The notes under the pieces are model-generated. The model saw nothing but the letters and a program-made list of their open reading frames with translations. It did not search any database and had not been told where the DNA came from. Of a stretch of 64,000 nucleotides of DNA, positions 35,529 to 45,590 are shown one piece after another; the stretch's first letter is position 1; the number at the start of each line of letters is the position of its first letter. The stretch is from NCBI RefSeq assembly GCF_001982615.1, contig NZ_MLCO01000054.1, positions 21,611-85,610 of the forward strand, read 5' to 3'. Both the position numbers and the translations under genes were made by a program. The stretch is from Teichococcus deserti (GTDB lineage Bacteria; Pseudomonadota; Alphaproteobacteria; Acetobacterales; Acetobacteraceae).

Positions 35529-35928
35529 GCCGGCCGCCGTGAAGCGCGCCCCGCGCAAGGGCGCGCCGCCGCCGCAGGACGACACGCTGGGCGCGCTGCC
35601 CGGGGCCTTGGCCGAGAAGGCGCCCGGCAAGCCCACCGCCAAGGCGGAGGGGAAGAAGCGCAAGAAGGCCGCCAGGGAGGCGCCGAAGGCAGTGTCCAGA
35701 CCCGAGCCGAAGCCTGCTCCGGAATCGGCGCCCGAAACCGCGAAAGCGGGGGCCGCGAAGGCCGAGCCCGCCAGGCCCGTGCGCAAGGACCGCACCGAGC
35801 CGCTGAACTTCCGCGTCAGCGCCGAGTTCCGCCGCGCCTTCAAGCGCGCTGCCGCGGCGCAGGACTGCAAGAAGGTCGACCTGCTGGAGCGCATCTTTGC
35901 CGAGTGGAGCGCGCGCAACCCGGGCTGA
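35515..35928 (+). CDS. ParG-like ribbon-helix-helix DNA-binding protein
   Basis: 137 residues. A disordered Lys/Pro/Ala-rich N-terminal tail of about 95 residues precedes an RHH fold: PLNFRVSAEFRRAFKRAAA (beta strand and first helix) then KKVDLLERIFAEWSA. This is the shape of partition proteins such as ParG, where the tail stimulates the ParA ATPase. It overlaps the ParA-like gene and probably binds the iterons at 34779. The long tail is unusual in length. Confidence 0.8.
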   Translation: MDAPKPAAVKRAPRKGAPPPQDDTLGALPGALAEKAPGKPTAKAEGKKRKKAAREAPKAVSRPEPKPAPESAPETAKAGAAKAEPARPVRKDRTEPLNFRVSAEFRRAFKRAAAAQDCKKVDLLERIFAEWSARNPG

Positions 35929-35949
35929 GCCCTGCCGCGGGCGCGCCGC

Positions 35950-36870
35950 TCAGCCGCCCGCGAAATGCTGCGCCTGGGCGTCGCGCAGCAGCTTCGCCTT
36001 GGACGGACGCCCGGCTTCCAGATGGGCGGCCATCAGCGCCGCGGCGCCCGGCATGTCGCCCGCCTCGATGCGGTCGAGGATCTGCAGGTGCTCGGCCGAT
36101 TGCTGCCGCAGCCGGTCCTGGTCGGCGGCGATGACATAGCCCACCAGCCGCCGCAGCCGCGTCACCCGCAGCGCCGCATCGGCGAAGAAGCGGTTGCCCG
36201 AGGCCTGCATCAGCGCCAGGTGGAAGCCGGAATTGGCCTCGAAGACCTGGCGCGCCGTCATGCCGGCGGCGCCGCCCGCGGCCAGCGCTTGCTGCTCCCG
36301 CCGCAGGCGTGCGGCGATCGGCCCGGCCAGGGCGAAGCCCGGCTCGAGCAGCGCCGCCGGCTCGGTCGCGCGGCGGAAGCGATAGGCCTCCTCCTGCCCC
36401 TCTGCCCCGTCGATCAGCGGCAGGAAGCGCCAGGCGCCGGCCGGGGCCTGCTCGGCCCAGCCCTCGGCCAGCACCTGGCGCAGCACCCGGGTCACCAGCA
36501 CCCGGCCGGCGGCATAGCGCCGCATCAGCTCGGCCGCGCCGACCACCTCCGGCAGCGCGCGGCGCAGCCGGTCGCGCACCAGCGCGGCGTAGAGCGCCTC
36601 GGCCTCCTGGCCCTGCGCCTCCAGCGGCACGGCGGCGTCGATGTCGTCCGGCAGGCGGCGCAGCGCCAGGCGGCGGCCGTCGCGCCCGGCCAGACCCGCC
36701 TCGGCCAGGATGGCCAGCGCCCCGCGCACCGGCGCGCGCGATGTGCCCAGCGCCGCGGCCAGGCTCTCCTCGGTCAGCCGTGCGCCGGGGGCGGCGCCGC
36801 TGGCGCGCAGATGCGCCAGGATCAGGCGCGCCGTGGCGCGGTGCAGCAGGGCGGCGGGCATGCGCGGCAT
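35950..36870 (-). CDS. GntR-family regulator with two apparent winged-helix domains and an FCD domain
   Basis: 306 residues, some 60-80 longer than usual FCD regulators. First winged helix at about 5-70 (RLTEESLAAALGTSRAPVRG). A second segment at about 88-152 has the same plan, AAELMRRYAAGRVLVTRVL and a wing-like GWAEQAPAGAWRFLP. The FCD ligand domain (about 160-300) contains SGFHLALMQASGN and EHLQILDRIEAGDM. It is divergent from the aconitase/M20 operon and probably controls it. Ligand unknown, possibly a tricarboxylate. Confidence 0.88.
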   Translation of the reverse strand: MPRMPAALLHRATARLILAHLRASGAAPGARLTEESLAAALGTSRAPVRGALAILAEAGLAGRDGRRLALRRLPDDIDAAVPLEAQGQEAEALYAALVRDRLRRALPEVVGAAELMRRYAAGRVLVTRVLRQVLAEGWAEQAPAGAWRFLPLIDGAEGQEEAYRFRRATEPAALLEPGFALAGPIAARLRREQQALAAGGAAGMTARQVFEANSGFHLALMQASGNRFFADAALRVTRLRRLVGYVIAADQDRLRQQSAEHLQILDRIEAGDMPGAAALMAAHLEAGRPSKAKLLRDAQAQHFAGG

Positions 36871-36914
36871 GGCGCCTCATATCGCGGCGATCGCCCACAG
36901 GCAAAAGGGGTCTT

Positions 36915-36944
36915 TTGTCTTCTATCGCGATATGCGACGTATAG
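36915..36944 (+). promoter_or_regulatory. Candidate promoter with operator-like palindrome in the spacer
   Basis: TTGTCT (36915-36920) and GTATAG (36939-36944) are 18 bp apart. The perfect palindrome TATCGCGATA (36923-36932) sits in the spacer, where a bound GntR protein would block RNA polymerase. Upstream, AAAAG/CTTTT forms another short inverted repeat (36903-36916). It would drive the aconitase operon. Confidence 0.45.
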
Positions 36945-36966
36945 CCCCGGCGACGGAGGCGGCACG

Positions 36967-39635
36967 ATGCAGGACTGGCAGGAGACACCCGTCTCCACCC
37001 TCGAGGGCGTCTTCGGCCGCCGCCGCATCGTCGACCTTCCCGCCGCGGCCGGGCCGGCGCTGGCGCGGATGCCCTGGGTGCACCGCGTGCTGCTGGAGAA
37101 CCTGCTGCGCCAGCCGGAGGCAGAGGTGCGCGCCGCCGGCCGCCAGGCGCTGCTCGACTGGCTGCAGACCGGCCGGTCGGAGGCGGAGATCCCCTTCGCG
37201 CCGCTGCGCATCCTGATGCACGACACCACCTGCGGCCCGGCGCTGACCGACATCGCCGCGATGCGCGACGCCCTGGCCGAGGCCGGGGGCGATCCGGCGC
37301 TGCTCAACCCCTCGGTGCCGGTCGCGACCTCGACCGACCATTCGCTGGCGGTGGATGTCGCGGGCGTCCCCGGCGCGCTGGCCGCCAACATGGCGCGCGA
37401 GATGGACCGCAACGCCGAGCGCTACCGCTTCATGAAATGGGCGGCCCAGGCGGTGGAGGGCTTCCGCGTCTTCCCGCCCGGCACCGGCATCATGCACACC
37501 ATCAACCTGGAGCGGCTGGCGACGGTGGTGGCCAGCGAGACCCGCGACGGCGAGGCCTGGGCGGTGCCCGACACGCTGGTCGGCACCGACAGCCACACGC
37601 CGATGGTCAACGGCATCGGCGTGCTCGGCTGGGGCGTCGGCGGCATCGAGGCGGAGGGGGTGATGTTCGGCGTCCCCGTCTCGCTGCGGGTGCCGGAGGT
37701 GATCGGCGTCCGGCTGGACGGCGCCCTGGCGGAGGGGACCTTCGCCACCGACCTGGCGCTGGCGGTGACGCAGCTGCTGCGCCAGGCCGGCGTCGCCGGG
37801 GAATTCGTCGAGTTCTTCGGCCCCGGCGTCGGGGGCCTGACGGCGGGGCAGCGCGCCGTGGTCGCCAACATGGCGCCCGAATACGGCGCCACCACGGGGA
37901 TGTTCCCGATCGACGGCCAGACCCTGGCCTATCTGCGCGAGACCGGCCGGCCGGCGGAGCAGGTGGCGCTGGTCGAGGCCTATGCCCGCGCGCAGGGCCT
38001 GTGGCACGACCCGGCAGCCACGCCGCGCTACACCACGGTGCTGACGCTGGACCTCGCCGCGCTGCGCCCCTCGGTCGCCGGGCCGCGCCGGCCGCAGGAC
38101 CGGCTGGACCCGGCCGAGGTCGCCGGCGCCCTGGCCCGGGCGGGCACGCAGCCGGGCGCCGCGCCGGTCGGCGGCATCCCGGCCGATGCGGTGGCCATCG
38201 CCGCCATCACCTCCTGCACCAACACCTCGGACTTCTCCCTGCTGGTGGCGGCGGGGCTGGTGGCGCGGCAGGCGCGGGCGCTGGGGCTCGCCGTGCCCCC
38301 TTGGGTCAAGACCTCGCTGACCCCGGGCTCGCCCTCGGCCGAGCGGCGGCTGCGGCGCGCCGGGCTGCTGGACGACCTCGAGGCCTTGGGCTTCGGCGTC
38401 GCCGGCTATGGCTGCGCCACCTGCATCGGCAATTCCGGCCCGCTGCTGCCCGCCGTCGCCGCGGCGGTGGAGCAGGGCGGGCTGAAGCCGGTCGCCGTGC
38501 TCTCCGGCAACCGCAACTTCCCCGGCCGGGTGCATGCGCAGCTGGAGGCCGGCCTGCTGGCCTCGCCGCCGCTGGTGGTCGCCTATGCGCTGGCGGGACG
38601 CGCCGGGCTCGACATCACCCGCGACCCGCTCGGCCAGGATGCCGATGGCCGCCCGGTCGCCCTGGCGCAGCTCTGGCCGCGGCGGCAGGAGATCGAGGCG
38701 GCGGTCGCGGCCGGGCTGGACCCGGCCGATATCGCCGCGGCCGGCGCGGCGGCCGATGCCTCGCCGGGCTGGGCGGCGCTCGCGGCGCCGGCCACGCCGC
38801 GCTTCCCCTGGGACCCGGCCTCGACCTATCTGCGCCGGCCGCCCTTCGTGACGTTCGGCCCCGGGCGCGCGCCGGCCGGGCTGCTGCGCGCGCATCCGCT
38901 GCTGGTGCTGGGCGACGACATCACCACCGACCACATCTCCCCGGCCGGGGCGATCGGCGGCCGCAGCGACGCGGCATCCTGGCTGGTGGCACGCGGCGAG
39001 GATCCGCGCGACCTCAACGTCTATGCCGCCCGCCGCGGCAACTGGGAGGTCATGCTGCGCGGCCTGTTCACCAACCGCGCGGTGACCAGCTTCCTGGGCG
39101 CGCCGCTGACCGCCGGGCGCACCGTCTTCGCCCCCGATGGCGCCGTGCTGCCGGTCTGGCAGGCCGCCGCCCGCTATGCCGGGCTCGGCCTGCCGGTGGT
39201 GATCCTGGCCGGCGAGCGCTACGGCACCGGCTCCTCCCGCGACTGGGCGGCGAAGGGGGCGCAGCTGCTCGGCGCCCGCGCCGTGCTGGCCTGCAGCTTC
39301 GAGCGCATCCACCGCGCCAACCTGGTCGGCATGGGCGTCCTGCCGCTGAAGCTGCCCGCCGGCTGGCGGCCGGAGGCGATGCGGCTGCAGCCCGGCGACA
39401 CGCTGGAGATCGGCTGGGACCTGGAGGGGCTGGCGCCGCGCGCCGCCCTGCCGGTGACGCTGCGCCGCGGCGATGGCCGGGTCGAGCAGGCCACCGCCAC
39501 CGCGCTGCTGGAGACCACGCGGGAGGTGCGGCTGGTCCAGGCCGGCGGCATGATCCCGCTGATCCTGCGCCAAGCCCTGGCCCGCAGCGCCGCCGCCGCC
39601 GAACCCGCATCCCAGCCACGAGCCGAGCCCACCGC

Positions 39636-39639
<4 letters not shown>
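36967..39639 (+). CDS. acnA: Aconitate hydratase, AcnA type
   Basis: 890 residues, full length for AcnA. Iron-sulfur ligands are Cys417 (SCTNTS), Cys483 and Cys486 (GCATCIGNSG); PDTLVGTDSHTPMVNG and the C-terminal GERYGTGSSRDWAAKG swivel domain are present. The enzyme isomerises citrate and isocitrate, or a related tricarboxylate. It lies under a dedicated GntR regulator and overlaps an M20 hydrolase gene by 4 bp, which is not the usual setting of the housekeeping enzyme, so it may be a paralog for a catabolic pathway. Confidence 0.95.
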
Positions 39640-40832
<1,193 letters not shown>

Positions 40833-40842
40833 GAACAGCGCC

Positions 40843-41916
40843 TCAGCCGCGGCCGGACAGCGCCAGCGTCTCCTCGGCCAGCAGCCGGGTCAGCGCGCCG
40901 GCCGGCATCTCCCGCCCCAGCGCCGCCGCCTGGCCGGCCCAGAGGCTCATGAAGTCGCCGGAGCCCGCCGGCTCGGTCGCGGCGCGCAGCGGCGCCAGCG
41001 AACCGCCGGCGGTGGGGAAAGCGGGGGCCAAGGCCGAGACCGGCCCGAGCTCGCGCATCACCCGGTTGACGAAGCCGCGCGCCGGGCGGCCGGTGAAGAG
41101 GTTGGTCAGCGCCGTCTCGCGCCCGGCCGCCTGCCGCAGCGCGGCGCGATGCGGCGCCGGGATCCTCGCCTCGGGCGTGAAGAGATAGAGGGTGCCGAGC
41201 TGCACCGCCGAGGCGCCCAGCGCCAGGGCGGCGCGGATGCCGCGCGCGTCGCCGATGCCGCCCGCTGCGATCACCGGGACCGACACCGCATCCACCACCT
41301 GCGGCAGCAGCGCGAAGGTGCCGATCTGCGTCGCCATGTCATCCGAAAGAAAGTTGCCGCGATGGCCGCCGGCTTCCAGGCCCATGGCGATGATGGCGTC
41401 GCAGCCCTGCGCTTCCAGCCAGCGCGCCTCGGCCACCGTGGTGGCGGAGGAGAGGATGCGCGCGCCGGTTCTCTTCACCCGCTGCAGCAGCGCCGGTCCG
41501 GGCAGGCCGAAATGGAAGCTGCAGACGGCGGGCCGGGCTTCCTCGACCAGGGCGCAGAAGGCCTCGTCGAAGGGCGCGCGGGCGCCGGGTGGCGGCAGCA
41601 CCGCCGGATCCAGGCCGAGCTCGCGGTAATAGGGCGCCAGCGCCGCCTGCCAGGCCGCCGCCCGCGCCGGGTCGGGCGACGGCGGCTCATGGCAGAAGAA
41701 GTTCATGCCGAAGGGGCGGCCGGTCGCGGCCCTGATCGCCACGACCGCGTCGCGCGCCTGGGCGACGGTCAGGGCGGCGCAGGGCAGCGAGCCCAGGCCG
41801 CCCGCCTGGCTGACGGCCACCACCATCTCTGGCGTGGTGCTGCCGGCCATGGGCGCCTGGATGATCGGCAGCTCGATGCCGAGCAGGTCGAGGAGGCGGC
41901 GGTCGGTCCAGGGCAT
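40843..41916 (-). CDS. Nitronate monooxygenase/2-nitropropane dioxygenase-like flavin enzyme
   Basis: 357 residues of the FMN-dependent NPD family: IQAPMAGSTTPEMVVAVSQAGGLGSLP at the start, GLEAGGHRGNF and VIAAGGIGDARGIRAALALGASAVQLGT. These enzymes oxidise nitronates such as propionate-3-nitronate, or reduce quinones. The start is ATG 41916 with GGGAGG about eight bases upstream. It follows hmp on the same strand by 14 bp and is thus likely in an NsrR-controlled nitrosative-stress operon. Confidence 0.93.
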   Translation of the reverse strand: MPWTDRRLLDLLGIELPIIQAPMAGSTTPEMVVAVSQAGGLGSLPCAALTVAQARDAVVAIRAATGRPFGMNFFCHEPPSPDPARAAAWQAALAPYYRELGLDPAVLPPPGARAPFDEAFCALVEEARPAVCSFHFGLPGPALLQRVKRTGARILSSATTVAEARWLEAQGCDAIIAMGLEAGGHRGNFLSDDMATQIGTFALLPQVVDAVSVPVIAAGGIGDARGIRAALALGASAVQLGTLYLFTPEARIPAPHRAALRQAAGRETALTNLFTGRPARGFVNRVMRELGPVSALAPAFPTAGGSLAPLRAATEPAGSGDFMSLWAGQAAALGREMPAGALTRLLAEETLALSGRG

Positions 41917-41930
41917 CGCGGCGCCTCCCG

Positions 41931-43136
41931 TCACGCGACCAGCAGCTCGTCGGCCGGGCCGAAGAACTCGTGGTGGATCTGCGCCGCCGGCACGCCGAGG
42001 CGCCGCAGCGCCGCGACGAAGCCGCGCAGGAAGTCGCGCGGGCCGCAGAGGTAGTAGTCGGCGCCGGCCAGCGGCGTGTTGGCCGCCAGCCACTCCGGCG
42101 TGATGCGGCCCTCCAGGTCATGGCCGCGGTCCTGCGGCCGCGGGCCTTCGTAGAAGGTGGTCACCTGGATGCGGCCGCCCGACGCCGTGGCCAGTGCCCG
42201 CGCCTCGGCGCCCAGCGCATGGGTGGCGCCGGACTGGGTGCCATGGACGAACTGGACCGCCGGGCCCGCGGGCTGCGCGGCAGCGGCCTGCAGCATCGAC
42301 AGGAAGGGGGTCTGGCCGACCCCGCCGCTCAGCAGCACGACGGGTCGCGGCGGCGCGTCGGGGAGGAAGAAATCGCCGGCCGGGGCGGCCACCTTCAGCA
42401 CCGCGCCTTTCTCCACCGTGTCATGCAGCCAGCCGGAGGCGGCGCCCTGCGGCTCGCGCTTGACGCTGATGCGATAGGCCGCGTCGCCGGGGCCGGAGGA
42501 GATGCTGTAGTTGCGCTTCAGCGGCGGCCGGCCCGGCAGCTCCAGCCAGAAGGTCAGGTACTGGCCGGGCCTGTGGCGCAGCACCGTGCCGCCATCGACG
42601 GGCTTCAGGATGAAGGAGGTGATGACCTCGCTCTCGCGGATCCTGTCGACGACGGCGAAGTCGCGCCAGCCGCTCCAGCCGCCGGGGGCACTGGCCTGGG
42701 CCTGGTAGAGCTGCTGCTCGCGGCCGATCAGGAGATTGGCCAGGAACCAGTAGGCCTCGCCCCAGGCGGCCAGGATCTCGGGCGTCGCCGCCGCGCCCAG
42801 CACGTCCTGGATGGCGCCCAGCAGCGCCTCCGCCACCGCCGGGTAATGCTCCGGCAGGATGTTCAGCCCGACATGCTTCTGCGCGATCCGCTCCACCGCC
42901 CCGGTCAGCGCGCCCAGATTGTCGATGTTGCGCGCATAGGCCAGCACGGCATTGGCCAGCGCCTTGGGCTGCGACCCGGTCTCGCCGTGATGCGACTGGT
43001 TGAACAGGTCGCGCATCGCCGGGTCCTGGAACAGCCGGGCATACATGCAGCGGGTGATGTCGAGGCCATGCGCCTCCAGCGCCGGCACCGTGGCCTTGAC
43101 GGTGGTGATGGTCTGCAGCGTGAGCGGGCAGGGCAT
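41931..43136 (-). CDS. hmp: Flavohemoprotein (nitric oxide dioxygenase)
   Basis: 401 residues. Globin domain with the proximal His in AQKHVGLNILPEHYPAVAE and B10 Tyr in MYARLF; FAD domain with RNYSISSGPGD; NAD domain with LLSGGVGQTPFLSML and YYLCGPRDF. It converts nitric oxide and oxygen to nitrate in the cytosol. It is divergent from nsrR across two NsrR operator repeats, so it is repressed by NsrR and opened by NO. AGAGG is upstream of the ATG. Confidence 0.97.
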   Translation of the reverse strand: MPCPLTLQTITTVKATVPALEAHGLDITRCMYARLFQDPAMRDLFNQSHHGETGSQPKALANAVLAYARNIDNLGALTGAVERIAQKHVGLNILPEHYPAVAEALLGAIQDVLGAAATPEILAAWGEAYWFLANLLIGREQQLYQAQASAPGGWSGWRDFAVVDRIRESEVITSFILKPVDGGTVLRHRPGQYLTFWLELPGRPPLKRNYSISSGPGDAAYRISVKREPQGAASGWLHDTVEKGAVLKVAAPAGDFFLPDAPPRPVVLLSGGVGQTPFLSMLQAAAAQPAGPAVQFVHGTQSGATHALGAEARALATASGGRIQVTTFYEGPRPQDRGHDLEGRITPEWLAANTPLAGADYYLCGPRDFLRGFVAALRRLGVPAAQIHHEFFGPADELLVA

Positions 43137-43147
43137 GGCGACCTCTT

Positions 43148-43170
43148 AAGGTGTATAGTTCGTACATCTT
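43148..43170. promoter_or_regulatory. NsrR operator, near hmp
   Basis: AAGGTGTA, seven bases, TACATCTT: an inverted repeat with one mismatch to the perfect copy nearby. It lies 12 bp before the hmp start and overlaps a TATACA sequence on the minus strand that may be the hmp -10 box. Confidence 0.8.
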
Positions 43171-43187
43171 TATGGCCGCTTGGATTG

Positions 43188-43210
43188 AAGATGTAAATCC
43201 CCTACATCTT
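43188..43210. promoter_or_regulatory. NsrR operator, near nsrR
   Basis: AAGATGTA, seven bases, TACATCTT: a perfect inverted repeat that extends one more base on each side (43187-43211). It matches the known NsrR consensus and ends four bases before the nsrR ATG, so it serves autorepression as well. Confidence 0.88.
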
Positions 43211-43214
43211 CTCC

Positions 43215-43673
43215 ATGCGCCTCACCCTGCACACCGACTATGCGCTGCGCACGCTGATCTATCTCGGCCTGCGGCAGGAGCGCCGCGTCTCGATCCGCGA
43301 GATCGCCGAGGCGCACCGCATCTCGGAGAACCACCTGGTCAAGGTGGTGCACAATCTCGGCCGCGGCGGCTTCATCGAGACCACGCGGGGCAAGGGCGGC
43401 GGGCTGCGGCTGGCGCGTCCGCCGGAGGCGATCAATGTCGGCGCCGTGGTGCGCTTCACCGAGGAGGACATGGCACTGGTCGCCTGCTTCCAGGACCCGG
43501 CGACCGGCGGCGGCTGCGCGCTGATCCATGCCTGCCGGCTGCAGGGGCTGCTGGGCGAGGCGCTGGCCGCCTTCCTGGCGGTGCTGGACGGGCAGAGCCT
43601 GGCCGACCTGCTGCGCCCCAACCGCGCGGCGATGGCCGCCCGGCTGGGGCTGCCGGCGCCTGAGGCCGCCTGA
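43215..43673 (+). CDS. nsrR: NO-responsive repressor NsrR, Rrf2 family
   Basis: 152 residues. Rrf2 winged helix MRLTLHTDYALRTLIYLGL, then ENHLVKVVHNLGRGGFIETT, as in NsrR. Three cysteines hold the iron-sulfur cluster: Cys91, Cys101 and Cys107. Nitric oxide destroys the cluster and lifts repression. The divergent hmp gene and the two operators between them confirm the assignment. No gap-filling ribosome site was seen because the operator occupies the upstream region. Confidence 0.95.
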   Translation: MRLTLHTDYALRTLIYLGLRQERRVSIREIAEAHRISENHLVKVVHNLGRGGFIETTRGKGGGLRLARPPEAINVGAVVRFTEEDMALVACFQDPATGGGCALIHACRLQGLLGEALAAFLAVLDGQSLADLLRPNRAAMAARLGLPAPEAA

Positions 43674-43687
43674 CCCCCGCGCCGGGG

Positions 43688-43727
43688 ACCCCTGGACAGG
43701 ACCCCCTGGGCAGGACCCCTGGGCAGG
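43688..43727. repeat. Short tandem repeat, three copies of about 13 bp
   Basis: ACCCCTGGACAGG, ACCCCCTGGGCAGG and ACCCCTGGGCAGG follow one another between nsrR and the radical SAM gene. The copies are 13, 14 and 13 bp with small differences. Confidence 0.7.
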
Positions 43728-43755
43728 CGCGCCGGCATCCCCACATCAGCCGGGC

Positions 43756-44811
43756 ATGCTCGCCCCGCTGCTCGACATCGACCGGATCTACCTGGAGGCC
43801 GCCGTGGAAGCGCATCCGCGCGGCCGCGAGATCCTGGCGCGCTTTCCCGACGCCGAGCGCATCCCGGTCGAGTCCCACTGGCGCATCCCGGCGCTGCGGC
43901 AGGCCGATCCGGGCGACTACCTGGCGGCCAAGCGGCAGTCGCTGGTGCTGGGCGTCAAGAAGGGGCTGGACTTCCGGCCGAACGGGCGCAGCGCCGATTT
44001 CATCGCGCCCTCCACCTCGAATGGCTGCGCCATGGCCTGCGCCTATTGCTACGTCGCGCGGCGCAAGGGCCATGCCAATCCGGTCAGCGTCTTCGTCAAT
44101 ATCGAGGCGATCTGCGCCGCCATCGCCCGCCATGCCGCGAAGCAGGGGCGCAAGACGGTGCCCGACCAGGTCGATCCCGAGGCCTGGGTCTATGACCTGG
44201 GCGAGAATGGCGATCTTTCCGTCGATGCCGCCATCTCCGACAATGTGCGCGACCTGGTGGCGCTGTTCCGCGGCCTGCCGCAGGCCAAGGGCAGCTTCGC
44301 CACCAAGGCGGTCAATCCGGCGCTGCTCGGCTATGACCCGCAGGGCCGCACCCGCATCCGCATGTCGCTGATGCCGCCCGACCTGGCGCGGCTGCTGGAC
44401 GTGCGCACCGCGCCGGTGGCCGAGCGCATCGCCGCCATCCCCGAGCTGCACCGCGCCGGCTACGAGGTGCATGTCAACTTCTCCCCCGTCGTGCTGCGCG
44501 AGGGCTGGGAGGGCGAATGGGGCGCCCTGTTCGAGATGCTGGACGATTGCCTGCCCGATGCGGTGAAGCAGCAGCTGGCGGCGGAGATCATCATGCTGAC
44601 CCACAACGAGACGCTGCACGAGGTGAACATGGCCTGGCACCCGAAGGCCGAGGCGCTGCTCTGGCGCCCCGACATCCAGGAGCAGAAGGTCTCCGAGGGC
44701 GGCGGCGCCAACCTGCGCTACCGCACGCCGTGGAAGCGGCGCTGGCTGGACCGCTTCATCGCGCTGCTGGCGGCGCGCATGCCCTATTGCCGGGTGCGCT
44801 ATGCCTTCTGA
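43756..44811 (+). CDS. Spore photoproduct lyase-like radical SAM protein
   Basis: 351 residues with the radical SAM cluster motif C-x3-C-x2-C at Cys91, Cys95 and Cys98 (NGCAMACAYCYVAR), and family strings SFATKAVNPALLGYDPQGRT, IRMSLMPPDLARLLD and VNFSPVVLREGWEGEW. True SPL repairs the spore thymine dimer in Bacilli. In non-sporulating alphaproteobacteria this subfamily is common but its substrate is not known; DNA photoproduct repair is a guess. It is downstream of nsrR and overlaps a hydrolase gene. Confidence 0.88.
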   Translation: MLAPLLDIDRIYLEAAVEAHPRGREILARFPDAERIPVESHWRIPALRQADPGDYLAAKRQSLVLGVKKGLDFRPNGRSADFIAPSTSNGCAMACAYCYVARRKGHANPVSVFVNIEAICAAIARHAAKQGRKTVPDQVDPEAWVYDLGENGDLSVDAAISDNVRDLVALFRGLPQAKGSFATKAVNPALLGYDPQGRTRIRMSLMPPDLARLLDVRTAPVAERIAAIPELHRAGYEVHVNFSPVVLREGWEGEWGALFEMLDDCLPDAVKQQLAAEIIMLTHNETLHEVNMAWHPKAEALLWRPDIQEQKVSEGGGANLRYRTPWKRRWLDRFIALLAARMPYCRVRYAF

Positions 44812-45589
44812 ACCGGCCACCACCCCGCCTGTGACCCTGTTCTGCCTGCCCTGCCTCGGCGGCAGCGCCCGGCAGTGGCGCGCGGTGGCCGAGGCGCTCG
44901 GCCCCAGCGACGGGCCGGGGGGCATTGTGCTGCAGGGCATCGACCTGCCCGGCTTCGGCGAGGCCGCCGCCGTCCCCGGCTACACGGTGGCCGAGATGGC
45001 GGCGCATGTGGCGCGGCGGATCGCCGCGGCGGCGCCGAGACGCTGGCTGCTGGCCGGGCACAGCATGGGCGCCAAGGTGGCGGCAGTGGTGGCGCGGCGG
45101 GCGCTGGACGGCGCCTCTGGCCTGCCGCCGCCGGCCGGGCTGGTGACGCTCGCCGGCTCGCCCCCCTCGCCGGAGCCGATGGCCGAAGACCGCCGCGCCG
45201 AGATGACCGGCTGGCTGGAGGGCGACGCCGCCACCCGCGACCGCCATGCCCGCGACTTCGTCGCGGCCAATGCCCTGATCCTGCCGGACGCCGCCCGCGC
45301 CCTGGCCGAGGCCGAGATGCTGCGCGCCAGCCCCGCCGCCTGGCGCGCCTGGCTGCAATCCGGCAGCCGCGAGGACTGGTCGGACCGCGTCGGCCAGCTG
45401 CCGCTGCCCGCCCTGGTGCTGGCCGGCGCCGAGGATGGCGATCTCGGACCCGCGGCGCAGCGCCGGCTGATGCTGCCGCATCTTCCCGGGGCGCGGCTGG
45501 AGGTCATCCCCGGTGCCCGCCACCTGCTGCCGATCGAGGCGCCCGCCGCCGTCGCGCGGCTGATCCGCGACTTCGCGGCGGGATTGTGA
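44801..45589 (+). CDS. Alpha/beta-fold hydrolase
   Basis: 262 residues with the lid and nucleophile elbow GHSMGA and late His in VIPGARHLLPIE. It begins 11 bp inside the end of the radical SAM gene, so it is probably translated with it. The N-terminal strings FCLPCLGGSARQW and DLPGFGEAA fit esterases or C-C hydrolases. The substrate is unknown. Confidence 0.9.
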   Translation: MPSEPATTPPVTLFCLPCLGGSARQWRAVAEALGPSDGPGGIVLQGIDLPGFGEAAAVPGYTVAEMAAHVARRIAAAAPRRWLLAGHSMGAKVAAVVARRALDGASGLPPPAGLVTLAGSPPSPEPMAEDRRAEMTGWLEGDAATRDRHARDFVAANALILPDAARALAEAEMLRASPAAWRAWLQSGSREDWSDRVGQLPLPALVLAGAEDGDLGPAAQRRLMLPHLPGARLEVIPGARHLLPIEAPAAVARLIRDFAAGL

Positions 45590-45590
45590 C

